Below, in pieces: positions 1-9,789 of a stretch of 64,000 nt of DNA. Source of the stretch: Desulfacinum sp. (GTDB lineage Bacteria > Desulfobacterota > Syntrophobacteria > Syntrophobacterales > DSM-9756). The position numbers and the translations under genes are program-made. The first letter of the stretch is position 1. Every line of letters starts with the position of its first letter. The stretch covers positions 120,960 to 184,959 of the forward strand of contig JACIYN010000027.1 in NCBI GenBank assembly GCA_014359885.1, in the 5' to 3' direction. Below the pieces are notes generated by a model. It had not been told where the DNA came from. It did no database searches and saw only the letters and a program-made list of their open reading frames with translations.

Positions 1-839
<839 letters not shown>

Positions 840-847
840 CTATTGCT

Positions 848-876
848 TTGACACCATAAGCATTCTTTGCTAAGTG
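848..876 (+). promoter_or_regulatory. Candidate sigma70 promoter of the ABC importer operon
   Basis: A perfect TTGACA at 848-853 is followed 17 nt later by TAAGTG at 871-876, preceded by TGC, an extended -10 element. The -10 box itself is poor, so this is a candidate only. It would give a leader of about 70 nt before the binding-protein gene. Confidence 0.4.
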
Positions 877-950
877 TGCACTGGTTTTGGAGCGGGCAAC
901 ATTCGTTTTTTTGAGACAAATGACCGAAAGACAAACAAGGAGGGAGAAAC

Positions 951-2558
951 ATGAAACGATGGTGGTTTGCAGCCCTTGCAGCGGTTTTTCTCCTAAGCGG
1001 CGTCGCCTTTGCGGCCACGCCCAAGATCGGGGGCACGCTGGTCTTCGGACGCGGCGGTGACAGCGTCGGCCTGGACCCGGCCTTCGAGACCGACGGCAAT
1101 TCCTTCATGATCTGTGACAACGTGTATGACCAGCTGGTGCTCTACGCCGACGAGTCCACGGACATCGTTCCGGGTCTGGCCACCTCCTGGGAGGTTTCCG
1201 AAGACGGTCTCACCTACACCTTCCATCTCCGCAAGGGAGTGAAGTTCCACGACGGCACGCCCATGAACGCCGATGCGGTGGTCTTCTCCCTGGGGCGCAT
1301 GATGAAGGAGAAGAACGTCAAGTTCTTCAAGGACAAGTGGGAATTCCCCAAGGATCAGCCGCCTGCGGAATACTGGCTCTCCATGGAGATGGACGACATC
1401 ATCGGCAGCATCGAGGCCGTGGACGAGTACACGGTGGTCTTCAAGCTCAAGAGGCCCGAAGCTCCCTTCATCGCCAACATGGGGATGGATTTCGCCGCCA
1501 TCGTGAGCCCCACCGCCGTTCTGAAATACGGCCCCGACTTCAAGAGCCACCCCGTGGGAACCGGCCCGTTCAAGTTCGTCAAATGGATCAAGGACGACCG
1601 GATCATCCTGGAAGCCAACCTGGACTACTGGGACGGCCGCCCCTACCTGGATCAGGCCATCTTTCGGGTCATCCCCGACAACTCGGTGCGCTTCCTGGAA
1701 CTGAAGACCGGCAACATCGACATCTGCCAGTTCCCCAACCCGGAAGACATCGAGCTGGCCAAGAAGGATCCTAGTCTGAAGCTGGTTTCCCAGCCGGGCA
1801 TGAACATCGGCTATGTGAGCTTCAACCACACCAAGCCGCTGTGGCAGGACAAGAGGATCCGCAAGGCCATCGCCTACGCCATCAACAAGAAGGCCATCGT
1901 GGACAACATCTACTACGGCCTGGGCCAGGTGGCCAAGAACACCATCCCGCCCAACATGTGGGGCTACAACGACGACATCGAAGATTACCCCTATGACCCC
2001 GAAATGGCCAAGAAGCTCCTGGAAGAGGCCAAGTTCTTCGAAAAGCTGAAGGAAGCCGGCCAGACCAAGATCACGCTCTGGAGCATGCCGGTTCCCCGTC
2101 CCTACAATCCCAACGGCATGAAGGTGGGGGAAGCCATCCAGGCCGACCTCAAGAAGGTGGGGATCGATGTGGAGCTGGTGACCTTCGAATGGGGGACGTA
2201 TCTCAAGAAGCAGCGGGAACAGGATCCGTCCATGGATCTTTTCCAGCTGGGCTGGACGGGCGACAACGGCGACCCGGACAACTTCCTGGCGGTGCTCCTG
2301 GACGGCTACGCCGATCCCAACGTGCGCACCCAGTGGAAGAACAAAGAATATCATGAGATCATCCTGAAGGCGAAACAGGCGAGCAGTAAGGAAGAACGCA
2401 TCAAGCTCTACCGCCGCGCCCAGGAACTGATCCACGAAGAGGTGCCCCTCATCAACATCGCCCACTCCCTGGTGGTCTGGCCCATGCAAAAGCGGGTCCA
2501 GAACTTCAAGCTGCATCCCACCGGAAGCGTGCGTCTGCACAAGGTGTGGGTGGAATAG
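951..2558 (+). CDS. Periplasmic substrate-binding protein of a peptide/nickel-type ABC importer
   Basis: Captures the ligand in the periplasm and delivers it to the membrane permeases encoded next. The 535-residue length and SBP_bac_5 layout are typical of dipeptide, oligopeptide and nickel binding proteins. Residues 1-21 form a signal peptide: charged KRWW start, hydrophobic core, small residues before the cleavage site. No lipobox cysteine is visible. The ATG at 951 follows a strong AAGGAGGG Shine-Dalgarno. It opens a same-strand set of binding protein, two permeases and two ATPases. The ligand (peptide, nickel chelate or other) cannot be decided from sequence alone. Confidence 0.93.
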   Translation: MKRWWFAALAAVFLLSGVAFAATPKIGGTLVFGRGGDSVGLDPAFETDGNSFMICDNVYDQLVLYADESTDIVPGLATSWEVSEDGLTYTFHLRKGVKFHDGTPMNADAVVFSLGRMMKEKNVKFFKDKWEFPKDQPPAEYWLSMEMDDIIGSIEAVDEYTVVFKLKRPEAPFIANMGMDFAAIVSPTAVLKYGPDFKSHPVGTGPFKFVKWIKDDRIILEANLDYWDGRPYLDQAIFRVIPDNSVRFLELKTGNIDICQFPNPEDIELAKKDPSLKLVSQPGMNIGYVSFNHTKPLWQDKRIRKAIAYAINKKAIVDNIYYGLGQVAKNTIPPNMWGYNDDIEDYPYDPEMAKKLLEEAKFFEKLKEAGQTKITLWSMPVPRPYNPNGMKVGEAIQADLKKVGIDVELVTFEWGTYLKKQREQDPSMDLFQLGWTGDNGDPDNFLAVLLDGYADPNVRTQWKNKEYHEIILKAKQASSKEERIKLYRRAQELIHEEVPLINIAHSLVVWPMQKRVQNFKLHPTGSVRLHKVWVE

Positions 2559-2663
2559 GCCGATGGAGCCCGGCGCTCCGCACCCTGCGGGCGCCGGCAG
2601 GGTGGACGAAAACGACGGCAGGGGCCTCCGGGCCCTTGCCGCTTTATTGTCGAGGATAGGATT

Positions 2664-3668
2664 TTGCTGAGTTTCATCATTCGCCGCATTTTGGCCCTGA
2701 TCCCCACGGTCTTCGGAATCTCCGTTCTGGTCTTTTTCATGATTCACCTGGTTCCCGGAGACCCGGCGGAGATGATGCTGGGGGAACGTGCTTCGGAGCA
2801 GGCCCTGAAGGAAGTCCGGGAACAGTTGGGGCTGGACAAGCCCCTGCATGTGCAATACGGGAGGTTTCTTTCCCGACTCGCCCAGGGGGACCTGGGGCGG
2901 GCGCTCCGCACCAACGAAAAGATCACCACCGAGATCGCCGAGCGCTTCCCGGCCACGGTGGAACTTTCCATCGCCGCCATGATCTTCGCAGTGACCCTGG
3001 GCATGCTGGCCGGGATCATGTCCGCCACCCGCCAGTATTCCGTCTTCGACTACTCCAGCATGGTGTTCAGCCTGTTCGGCGTCTCCATGCCCATCTTCTG
3101 GCTCGGCCTCATCCTCATGATCATCTTTTCGGTCCACCTGGGGTGGCTCCCCCTTTCGGGACGGCTCAGCTACCACATCCACATCGAACCCATCACGGGC
3201 CTCTACATCCTGGACAGCTTGCTCACGCGCAACTGGCCGGCCCTGAAAGACGCCGTCTGGCACATCATCATGCCGGCCTTTACCTTGAGCACCATCCCGA
3301 TGGCCATCATCGCCCGCATCACCCGATCCAGCATGTTGGAAGTCCTCCGACAGGACTACATCCGAACGGCCAAGGCCAAGGGCCTTTCCCCCCGGGTCGT
3401 CCACTACAAGCATGCCCTCAAGAACGCCCTGATTCCGGTCATCACCGTCATCGGCCTCCAGTTCGGCATCCTTCTCGGCGGGGCGATCCTCACCGAAACC
3501 ATCTTCGCCTGGCCCGGCATCGGGTTGTGGCTCCTGAACGCCGTCTACGCCCGGGACTTCAACGCCGTCCAGGGCGGTACCATGCTGATCGCCACCACCT
3601 TCGTGACCATCAACATGCTGGTGGACATCCTCTACGCGTGGATCAATCCCAGGATCAAGGTGAGTTAA
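2664..3668 (+). CDS. dppB: ABC importer permease, DppB type
   Basis: First inner-membrane permease of the importer. The 334-residue protein begins with the N-terminal helix characteristic of the DppB/OppB/NikB group (IIRRILALIPTVFGISVLVF) and carries the EAA-type cytoplasmic loop for ATPase contact near residues 232-257 (AKAKGLSPRVVHYKHALKNA). The start is a TTG at 2664 with GAGG about 9 nt upstream; no better in-frame ATG exists before the conserved helix. It follows the binding protein by 105 bp and is immediately followed by the second permease. Family assignment is firm; the substrate is unknown. Confidence 0.93.
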   Translation: MLSFIIRRILALIPTVFGISVLVFFMIHLVPGDPAEMMLGERASEQALKEVREQLGLDKPLHVQYGRFLSRLAQGDLGRALRTNEKITTEIAERFPATVELSIAAMIFAVTLGMLAGIMSATRQYSVFDYSSMVFSLFGVSMPIFWLGLILMIIFSVHLGWLPLSGRLSYHIHIEPITGLYILDSLLTRNWPALKDAVWHIIMPAFTLSTIPMAIIARITRSSMLEVLRQDYIRTAKAKGLSPRVVHYKHALKNALIPVITVIGLQFGILLGGAILTETIFAWPGIGLWLLNAVYARDFNAVQGGTMLIATTFVTINMLVDILYAWINPRIKVS

Positions 3669-4595
3669 ATGACCGCAGCAGCACAAACCCTACCCAACAG
3701 CCAACCGGCTCCGGCCAACGACGGGCTGGAAAAGTCCAGAAGTCCCCTGGTGGAAGCCCTCCTTCGGCTTCGCAAGAACAAGACGGCCATGGCCGGTCTG
3801 GCCATTATCCTGCTCTTTCTTTTCATGGCTCTCTTCGCCCCGTGGCTGGCCCCCCATGATCCCATCGAACAGTCCCTCTATTCCAAGCTCAAGCCGCCCG
3901 TCTGGGACGCCAAGGGGACCTGGGATCACATTCTCGGAACCGACGATTTCGGCCGGGATCTCCTGAGCCGCATCATCTATGGCGCGCGCATCTCCATGGT
4001 GGTGGGTGTGGTGTCGGTTTCCATCTCGCTCTTTTTCGGGACCATCGCCGGGGCCTTGGCCGGTTTCTACGGCGGAAAGGTGGACAATGTGATCATGCGC
4101 TTCATGGATCTCCTCCTGGCCTTTCCGAGCATCCTTCTGGCCATCGTCATCGTGGCCTTCCTGGGCCCCAGCCTCCGCAACGCCATGATCGCCATCGGCG
4201 TGGTAAGCATCCCCCGGTACGCCCGGCTGGTGCGCGGCTCCGTGCTGGAGGAATACGCCAAGGACTATGTGCAGGCGGCCCGGGCCCTGGGCGCCCGCGA
4301 CAGCCGTCTCATCTTTCTGCACATTCTCCCCAATTGCCTGGCACCCCTTATCGTCCAGACCACCCTGGGCTTCGCTTCGGCCATCCTGGAAGCCGCGGCG
4401 CTCAGCTTTCTTGGGCTGGGAGCCCAGCCCCCCACGCCGGAATGGGGCGCCATGCTGGCCAACGGCCGGGCGCTCATCCTTCGCGCCTGGTGGGCGGTCA
4501 CCTTTCCGGGGCTCATGATTCTCTTTTCCGTGCTCGGCTTCAACCTGCTCGGCGACGGGCTGCGCGACGCGCTGGACCCGCGACTGCGCGAATGA
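3669..4595 (+). CDS. dppC: ABC importer permease, DppC type
   Basis: Second permease of the importer, 308 residues, pairing with the DppB-type protein to form the channel. It has the DppC/OppC features: a cytoplasmic N-terminal tail, a first helix at about residues 38-58, the conserved LGTDDFGRDLLSRIIYGAR segment near 93, and the EAA loop near 201-228. The ATG directly follows the TAA of the upstream permease, so the two are almost certainly translationally coupled. Confidence 0.94.
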   Translation: MTAAAQTLPNSQPAPANDGLEKSRSPLVEALLRLRKNKTAMAGLAIILLFLFMALFAPWLAPHDPIEQSLYSKLKPPVWDAKGTWDHILGTDDFGRDLLSRIIYGARISMVVGVVSVSISLFFGTIAGALAGFYGGKVDNVIMRFMDLLLAFPSILLAIVIVAFLGPSLRNAMIAIGVVSIPRYARLVRGSVLEEYAKDYVQAARALGARDSRLIFLHILPNCLAPLIVQTTLGFASAILEAAALSFLGLGAQPPTPEWGAMLANGRALILRAWWAVTFPGLMILFSVLGFNLLGDGLRDALDPRLRE

Positions 4596-4610
4596 TCGAG
4601 GATTGTGTCC

Positions 4611-5579
4611 ATGACCAAACTGCTGGAAGTTCAAAACCTCAAGACCTATTTCTTTACAGACCGCGGCGTGGCCAAGGCCGTGGACGACGTGAGTTTTTCC
4701 CTGGATACGGGAAAGACCCTCTGCGTGGTGGGCGAATCCGGTTGCGGCAAAAGCGTCACCGCCCTTTCCATCATGCGGCTCATCCCGGAACCGCCCGGGC
4801 GCATCGTGGGAGGCCGTATCCTTTTTGAGGGCACCGACCTGGTGGGCCTTTCCGAGGCCCGCATGCGCTCCATCCGCGGCAACAAGATCTCCATGATCTT
4901 TCAGGAGCCCATGACTTCGCTCAACCCCGTCTTTCGGGTGGGCGATCAGATCGCCGAGGTGCTGGAACTCCACGAGAACATGAAGAAGGCGGACGCCATG
5001 GACCGCGCCGTGGAGCTCCTTCGCATGGTGGGCATTCCGTCGCCCGAAACGCGGGTACGCGACTATCCCCACCAGATGAGCGGCGGCATGCGCCAGCGCG
5101 TCATGATCGCCATGGCCCTGGCCTGCAACCCCAAGCTCATCATCGCCGATGAGCCCACCACGGCTCTGGATGTGACCATCCAGGCGCAGATCCTGGAGCT
5201 CATGGAGGAACTGAGCCGCACCACCGGAACGGCCATCCTGCTCATCACCCACGATCTGGGGGTCGTGGCGGAAACGGCCGAGCACGTGGTGGTCATGTAC
5301 GCCGGGCGCGTGGTGGAGGAGGCCCCGGTAAGAGAGCTCTTCCACGATCCCCTGCACCCCTACACCCGCGGGCTCATGCGGTCCATCCCCAGTATGAGCG
5401 ATGACGAGCGGCGTCGTCTGGAAGCCATTCCCGGCGTGGTTCCCAGCCTTCTGGCCCTTCCCGTGGGATGCAAGTTCAACGACCGCTGCCGCCACGCCTT
5501 CGACCGGTGCCTGGCGGAAGAGCCGCCCCTGACCACCCCCAAGGACGGCCATTCGGTGCGGTGCTGGCTTTTCCACTAG
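4611..5579 (+). CDS. dppD: ABC importer ATPase, DppD type
   Basis: Cytoplasmic ATPase powering the importer, 322 residues. Walker A GESGCGKS lies near residues 41-48, the signature MSGGMRQRV near 156 and Walker [12 protein letters not shown] near 176. The C-terminal oligo_HPY region holds a cysteine cluster ([14 protein letters not shown] plus a later Cys) that in this family can bind an iron-sulfur cluster. The ATG at 4611 is preferred over the GTG at 4605 because GAGGA at 4598-4602 is 8 nt from the ATG but only 2 nt from the GTG. The TAG stop (5577-5579) lies inside the terminal repeat of a REPIN-like element that separates this gene from dppF. Confidence 0.94.
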   Translation: MTKLLEVQNLKTYFFTDRGVAKAVDDVSFSLDTGKTLCVVGESGCGKSVTALSIMRLIPEPPGRIVGGRILFEGTDLVGLSEARMRSIRGNKISMIFQEPMTSLNPVFRVGDQIAEVLELHENMKKADAMDRAVELLRMVGIPSPETRVRDYPHQMSGGMRQRVMIAMALACNPKLIIADEPTTALDVTIQAQILELMEELSRTTGTAILLITHDLGVVAETAEHVVVMYAGRVVEEAPVRELFHDPLHPYTRGLMRSIPSMSDDERRRLEAIPGVVPSLLALPVGCKFNDRCRHAFDRCLAEEPPLTTPKDGHSVRCWLFH

Positions 5580-5723
5580 GAGGCTGTCCGAAAACTTTGC
5601 AAACCGTCACTCCCGCGCAAGCGGGAGTCCATAAGGTGTCGGAAATCCTGGATCCCCGCTTTCGCGGGGATGACGGATGGAGACAAAACGAGGCAAAGCA
5701 CCCATTGTCAGACAGGCTCGTAG
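5576..5723 (+). repeat. REPIN/MITE-like element, copy A (short form)
   Basis: A 148-bp element bounded by imperfect terminal inverted repeats (CTAGGAGGCTGTCCGA at left, GTCAGACAGGCTCGTAG at right). Inside are two hairpins with 8-bp stems and 4-nt loops: ACTCCCGC/GCGGGAGT around GCAA, and ATCCCCGC/GCGGGGAT around TTTC. It sits between dppD and dppF and its left end supplies the dppD stop codon. Related copies lie near 18490, 26878, 47600, 51109 and 55134. Confidence 0.85.
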
Positions 5724-5773
5724 GCGCCGATTTGGATGAACCCGTGAACTCCCTATCCGCAAGAGATTCGAAG

Positions 5774-6775
5774 ATGGCACAAAACGGAAACGCGTCGGAA
5801 CTGGTCGTTCTGAAAAAGGTCAAAAAACATTATCCCGTCACGGGCGGGGTCTTCCGCCGCCAGGTGGGAACCGTGAAGGCCGTGGACGGCGTGAGCCTGG
5901 CGATCCGCAGGGGGGAAACCCTGGGACTGGTGGGAGAAAGCGGCTGCGGAAAATCCACCCTGGGCCGGGTGATCCTCCGCCTGGAGCGTCCCACTTCCGG
6001 GAGCATCCTTTACGACGGTCGGGACATCTTGGCCCTTTCGCGAGACGAGATGCGTCCCCTGCGCCGCAAGATGCAGATCATCTTCCAGGACCCCTATTCC
6101 TCTCTCAATCCGCGCCAGACCGTGGGCCGCATCATCGCCGAGGGACTGGTGATCCACGGCGTGGGAACGCCCCAGGAGCGTCTGGAAAAGGTCCGTCATC
6201 TCATGAACGTGGTGGGCCTTCGCCCGGAACACATCAACCGCTATCCCCACGAATTCAGCGGAGGCCAACGACAGCGTATCGGTATCGCCCGGGCCCTGGC
6301 CCTGCAGCCGGAACTCATGATCTGCGACGAACCCGTCTCCGCTCTGGATGTGTCCATCCAGGCCCAGGTGATCAACCTCCTCATGGACTTGCAGGAGGAA
6401 TTCCAACTCACCTACCTCTTCGTTTCCCACGATCTTTCCGTGGTTCGCCACATCAGCGACCGGGTGGCGGTCATGTACCTGGGTCGCATCGTGGAGCTGG
6501 CCGACAAGAAGGAACTTTACCGCAACCCTCTCCATCCCTATACTCAGGCCCTGCTGGAGGCGGCCCCGCTGCCCGACCCGGACCGAAAGAAGGAACGGAA
6601 GGGGCTCACGGGCGATCTGCCCAGCCCGCTCAATCCGCCGTCGGGCTGCCATTTCCATCCCCGATGCCCGAAGGCCATGGACCAGTGCCGCCGGTCCGTT
6701 CCGGTCCTCAAGGAACAGGGGGAACGCCACTGGGTCCGTTGTTTTCTCTATGGGGACGAGGCGGAAGAGATCTAA
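5774..6775 (+). CDS. dppF: ABC importer ATPase, DppF type
   Basis: Second ATPase of the importer, 333 residues, partner of DppD. Walker [10 protein letters not shown] is near residues 54-62, the signature [10 protein letters not shown] near 161 and Walker [12 protein letters not shown] near 182; the C-terminal oligo_HPY extension holds Cys residues ([15 protein letters not shown]). The open frame continues far upstream, but that part merely reads through the repeat element. The ATG at 5774, with AAGAG about 9 nt upstream, starts directly before the conserved ABC domain. The repeat insertion means dppF is 194 bp from dppD although the pair normally abuts. Confidence 0.92.
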   Translation: MAQNGNASELVVLKKVKKHYPVTGGVFRRQVGTVKAVDGVSLAIRRGETLGLVGESGCGKSTLGRVILRLERPTSGSILYDGRDILALSRDEMRPLRRKMQIIFQDPYSSLNPRQTVGRIIAEGLVIHGVGTPQERLEKVRHLMNVVGLRPEHINRYPHEFSGGQRQRIGIARALALQPELMICDEPVSALDVSIQAQVINLLMDLQEEFQLTYLFVSHDLSVVRHISDRVAVMYLGRIVELADKKELYRNPLHPYTQALLEAAPLPDPDRKKERKGLTGDLPSPLNPPSGCHFHPRCPKAMDQCRRSVPVLKEQGERHWVRCFLYGDEAEEI

Positions 6776-6795
6776 ACCTTGAAAGGCGTCAGGGC

Positions 6796-7392
6796 ATGGC
6801 ACGAAAGCGTCCCAGCTGGCACGAATACTTCATGCTGATCGCCAAGATCGTCAGCACCCGCTCCACGTGCAACTCCCGGCCCACGGGTGCGGTGATCGTC
6901 AAGGACAACCACATCCTGGCCACCGGTTACAACGGGGCCATGCCCGGTGCACCCCATTGCATCGACATGCCGGATCGGGATGGCGCTCCCTTCTGCTACC
7001 GACGCAGCTTGGGCGTTCCGGACATCGACAAGTACAATTTCTGCAAGGCCAGCCACGCGGAAGCCAACGCCATCGCCCAGGCGGCCCGCTACGGCATCTC
7101 CATCGCCGGGGCAACCCTCTACACCACGCTGGCCCCTTGCTATGTCTGCCTCAAGCTCATCGCCACCGCGCGCATCCGGGCCATCTACTACGAGCACCAG
7201 TACGAATCGGCCGCCCCCGATCGGGATCGCTTCTGGAAGGAAGCCATCCGGGAAGCGGGCATCGAGGTCTTCGAGCCGCTCATGATCTCCCCGGAGACTT
7301 ACGACTACATCCTTTCGGACATCCGAAACATCACTTCGCGGCGGCGCAGCGCCGCCACGGATTTTTACGTTCCGCCCCCGGATGCGTGCTGA
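6796..7392 (+). CDS. Deoxycytidylate (dCMP) deaminase family protein
   Basis: Zinc-dependent deaminase expected to convert dCMP to dUMP, the substrate of thymidylate synthase. The 198-residue protein has the cytidine/deoxycytidylate deaminase motifs: the zinc ligand and proton-shuttle pair HAE near residue 87 (SHAEANAIAQAA) and the PCYVC zinc-binding cysteines near 114-118. A longer insert (RDGAPFCYRRSLGV) precedes the HAE motif, as in ComEB/dCMP deaminases. ATG chosen at 6796. It starts 20 bp after dppF and lies upstream of the thymidylate-synthase-like gene at 7604, which supports a role in dTMP supply. Substrate is inferred from family. Confidence 0.85.
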   Translation: MARKRPSWHEYFMLIAKIVSTRSTCNSRPTGAVIVKDNHILATGYNGAMPGAPHCIDMPDRDGAPFCYRRSLGVPDIDKYNFCKASHAEANAIAQAARYGISIAGATLYTTLAPCYVCLKLIATARIRAIYYEHQYESAAPDRDRFWKEAIREAGIEVFEPLMISPETYDYILSDIRNITSRRRSAATDFYVPPPDAC

Positions 7393-7430
7393 TGCCAAAC
7401 AGGGCTGTATCCTGTTTGTGCATCGAAATT

Positions 7431-7458
7431 GTAGGGGCGAATAACCATTCGCCCCTAC
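7431..7458. repeat. 28-bp palindromic intergenic repeat (family P), copy 1
   Basis: Near-perfect palindrome with arms GTAGGGGCGAAT and ATTCGCCCCTAC around a 4-nt centre (AACC). It is followed at about 7480-7570 by a degenerate composite repeat beginning TGTGGGAGCCGCC and ending CGCTCCCAC. The 211-bp gap between the deaminase and the next gene holds nothing else recognisable. Confidence 0.8.
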
Positions 7459-7603
7459 TCCGGAAATTGGAACCCATATCTGTGGGAGCCGCCTAAGCGG
7501 CCAAGGAGCGCCCGGCCATCCAGGCCCCCGCGCGCCTTCCAGCCCCATCGCGCGTCTCGGCGCTCCCACAAGAGGACATCCCCGTGATGCAGGCAGCGCC
7601 CCT

Positions 7604-9073
7604 ATGAGCCGGGAGTTCGTGCCCCTTTTTTTCAGGGAATCGCTTCACGTCATCAACCCCCGAGGCACCGTGGGACTTGTCACCCTCTGGTCCCAGCCCG
7701 ACTACGTGCTCCGGCGTCTTCGCCGTGCCGGTGCGGATCTGGATCCGACCACCAGCCCCGTCGCGGTCGTGGGAACCCTCTACGGAAACGGCCTGCGGGA
7801 ACTGCTTCGAAACCTTCTTTACAACCCCCAAATCGACACCCTGGCCGTGCTGGGCCGCAATCGCTCCGGATCCCTGGAAGAACTCACCGCCTTTTTCGAG
7901 AAGGGTCTGGAACCGTGCCCGGACACGGCTGTGGAATACCTTTCCGTGGGAAGCCGGCGCCCCGCTCCCGTTCGCATTCGAGGTACCGCTCGCGTCCTGG
8001 ACGACCTGGTGCGCCCGGAAGATTTCCGCCACCCTCCCCACATCCGTTTTTTCGGAAGCCCCCAGGACGAGGAATCCCTGACGGAATGCAAACGGTTTCT
8101 ATCGGGCTACACACCCCGGTTATCGCAGGATCAGGAACGCCTGGAGATCCCGCTTCCGCAGGTGCGGGTCAGCACCTTTCCCGGCAACCCCCGAGCCCAC
8201 TGCATCTCGGCCGATGATCCACTTTCCGCCTGGCTCCAGCTCATCTACACCCTGCATCGCTTCGGCCGGCCGGTGAGTCTTGTCAAGGGCGAGCGCCGGG
8301 AGCTCCAGAACGTCAAGGTCGTGGTGGAGCGTCCCGAGCCCATCCCCGACCGCGAGCTGCAACGCTTCGGCTTCGATCCCGAGCGGTTGAGGCGTTACCA
8401 GGAGGACATTCTGAGCCCTCATGTGGCGGGTGATGAAACCTACACCTACGGGAACCGCCTTCGGAGTCACTTCGGAGTGGACGGGCTGGCCGAGGCGGTC
8501 CGCCGGCTCCTACAAGACCCTCAGGATCGCAAGGCCTACGTGGTGCTTTGGGACCCCCGCCGGGACCTGACGGCCCCCAAGGGGCATCCGTGTCTCGTGA
8601 GCGTCTTTTTCCGAACCTTCCAGGACACCCTCACCCTTACGGCGTCTTTTCGCACCCACAACGCCCTGGATGCCTGGCTCGTCAATTTCTACGGCCTCAT
8701 GGCCATCCGCGACTTCGTGGCCTCCGAGATCCGAACGGCACCCGGCCCCATCACGGTCTTCAGCCACTCCATCAGCCTGGATGCCTCCCAGCTGGACCGG
8801 GCGGCCCACATGGCCTCCCAGCGCACCTTCGGGTACCGGGAAGACCCCATGGGCTATTTCCGGATCACCCTGGACGGCGATGCCATCCTGGTGGAACACC
8901 GCCACGGGGACGTGACGCTCAAGGAATACCGACACGCCAAGGCTTCCCGGCTCCAACACGAAATCGCCCGCGACGGTGCCGTTTCCGACATCAACCACGC
9001 CCTCTACCTGGGACGCCAGTTGGAACGGGCCGAATGGTGCCTTCGCACCGGAACCCCCTTCGTGCAGGAATAG
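7604..9073 (+). CDS. MtrA-like domain fused to a thymidylate-synthase-like domain
   Basis: A 489-residue fusion. Residues about 15-100 resemble the MtrA subunit of tetrahydromethanopterin S-methyltransferase (GTVGLVTLWSQPDYVLRRL, then VVGTLYGNGLRELLRNLLYN and LAVLGRN). Residues about 265-465 resemble thymidylate synthase, closest to the short archaeal type: TYTYGNRLRSHFG, VVLWDPRRDL, then HPC with candidate nucleophile Cys330, SFRTHNALDAWLVNFYGL and an ITVFSHSISLDA segment. The expected reaction is dUMP to dTMP with a folate or pterin carbon donor, and the nearby dCMP deaminase supports that. The MtrA-like part may bind a pterin or corrinoid (inference). The start has only a weak Shine-Dalgarno. 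Confidence 0.75.
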   Translation: MSREFVPLFFRESLHVINPRGTVGLVTLWSQPDYVLRRLRRAGADLDPTTSPVAVVGTLYGNGLRELLRNLLYNPQIDTLAVLGRNRSGSLEELTAFFEKGLEPCPDTAVEYLSVGSRRPAPVRIRGTARVLDDLVRPEDFRHPPHIRFFGSPQDEESLTECKRFLSGYTPRLSQDQERLEIPLPQVRVSTFPGNPRAHCISADDPLSAWLQLIYTLHRFGRPVSLVKGERRELQNVKVVVERPEPIPDRELQRFGFDPERLRRYQEDILSPHVAGDETYTYGNRLRSHFGVDGLAEAVRRLLQDPQDRKAYVVLWDPRRDLTAPKGHPCLVSVFFRTFQDTLTLTASFRTHNALDAWLVNFYGLMAIRDFVASEIRTAPGPITVFSHSISLDASQLDRAAHMASQRTFGYREDPMGYFRITLDGDAILVEHRHGDVTLKEYRHAKASRLQHEIARDGAVSDINHALYLGRQLERAEWCLRTGTPFVQE

Positions 9074-9089
9074 AAAGGAACGCTCACCC

Positions 9090-9788
9090 GTGCCGTCCAA
9101 GCCCTTTATCTTCTTCGACATCGGCCACACCCTGGTGACGGGCGCCGCCCAGTCCCCCCGGCGCTTGCTGGGTGAAGCCCTCCGTCTGGACGAAAAGCAA
9201 ACCAAACGGGTGGGCAAACTCCTCATGACCCTTCCGTGCACGGACCCGGAAACCTTGAGCGACGCCATCGGCCGGATCCTTCCCGATCACGACCGGAAGA
9301 GGATCCTTCGGACGGTTCGGGAAATCTGGGAGGACCAGATTCTTTGCGTCCGGGAGATCGAACCCGCCACGGAACTCATCCGGACCCTCAAGGACCACGG
9401 ATGTTCCGTGGGCCTCATCTCCAACATCTGGCATCCTTTTCTGGAAGGTTTTCGCCAAACGTGCAGCGAGATCTTCCGGTTGAGCGATTTCAGCCTCTTC
9501 AGCTATCGTTTCGGAAAGAAGAAACCGGATCCCAGCGTGTATGAAACGGCCCGGAGGGCCGCCCAAGAGGCGGGAGCCGGCTCCTGCTGGATGGTGGGAG
9601 ACAGCTACGAGCTGGACATCGCTCCCGCCCGGAAGGCCGGCATGAAGGGACTGTGGATCCTGTGCCGCCCCGAACGGGAAAGGGAACTGCTGGTGGAGAT
9701 CCTCAACGGAAGGACCCCCCGCCCCGAAGGGTGCGTGCCTTCCCTCGGGGAAGTCCTCCGCTTTTTTGAGAAGGAGGGGGTCCACTGA
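9090..9788 (+). CDS. HAD-superfamily hydrolase
   Basis: Probable phosphatase of unknown substrate, 232 residues. Motif I is FFDIGHTL: the nucleophile Asp is present but the usual acid/base Asp two residues later is Gly, a variant seen in part of the superfamily. Motif II (VGLISN), the motif III lysine (FGKKKPDP) and motif IV (VGDSYELDI) are intact. The GTG at 9090 is chosen because AAAGGAACG lies just upstream and motif I follows within ten residues. It is 16 bp after the thymidylate-synthase-like gene and abuts the next gene, so the four genes 7604-10907 probably form one operon. Confidence 0.88.
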   Translation: MPSKPFIFFDIGHTLVTGAAQSPRRLLGEALRLDEKQTKRVGKLLMTLPCTDPETLSDAIGRILPDHDRKRILRTVREIWEDQILCVREIEPATELIRTLKDHGCSVGLISNIWHPFLEGFRQTCSEIFRLSDFSLFSYRFGKKKPDPSVYETARRAAQEAGAGSCWMVGDSYELDIAPARKAGMKGLWILCRPERERELLVEILNGRTPRPEGCVPSLGEVLRFFEKEGVH

Positions 9789-9789
9789 A

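Noticed and set aside
993..3686. 897-codon open frame on the minus strand opposite the importer genes
   Set aside because: It is antisense to two genes with clear families and signal peptide; long open shadows are expected where third codon positions are G/C. Its translation is His/Gly/Asp-rich with no domain.
5468..5773. N-terminal extension of DppF through the repeat element
   Set aside because: It translates the tail of dppD in another frame and the REPIN hairpins; the ABC domain starts at the ATG at 5774 with its own ribosome site.
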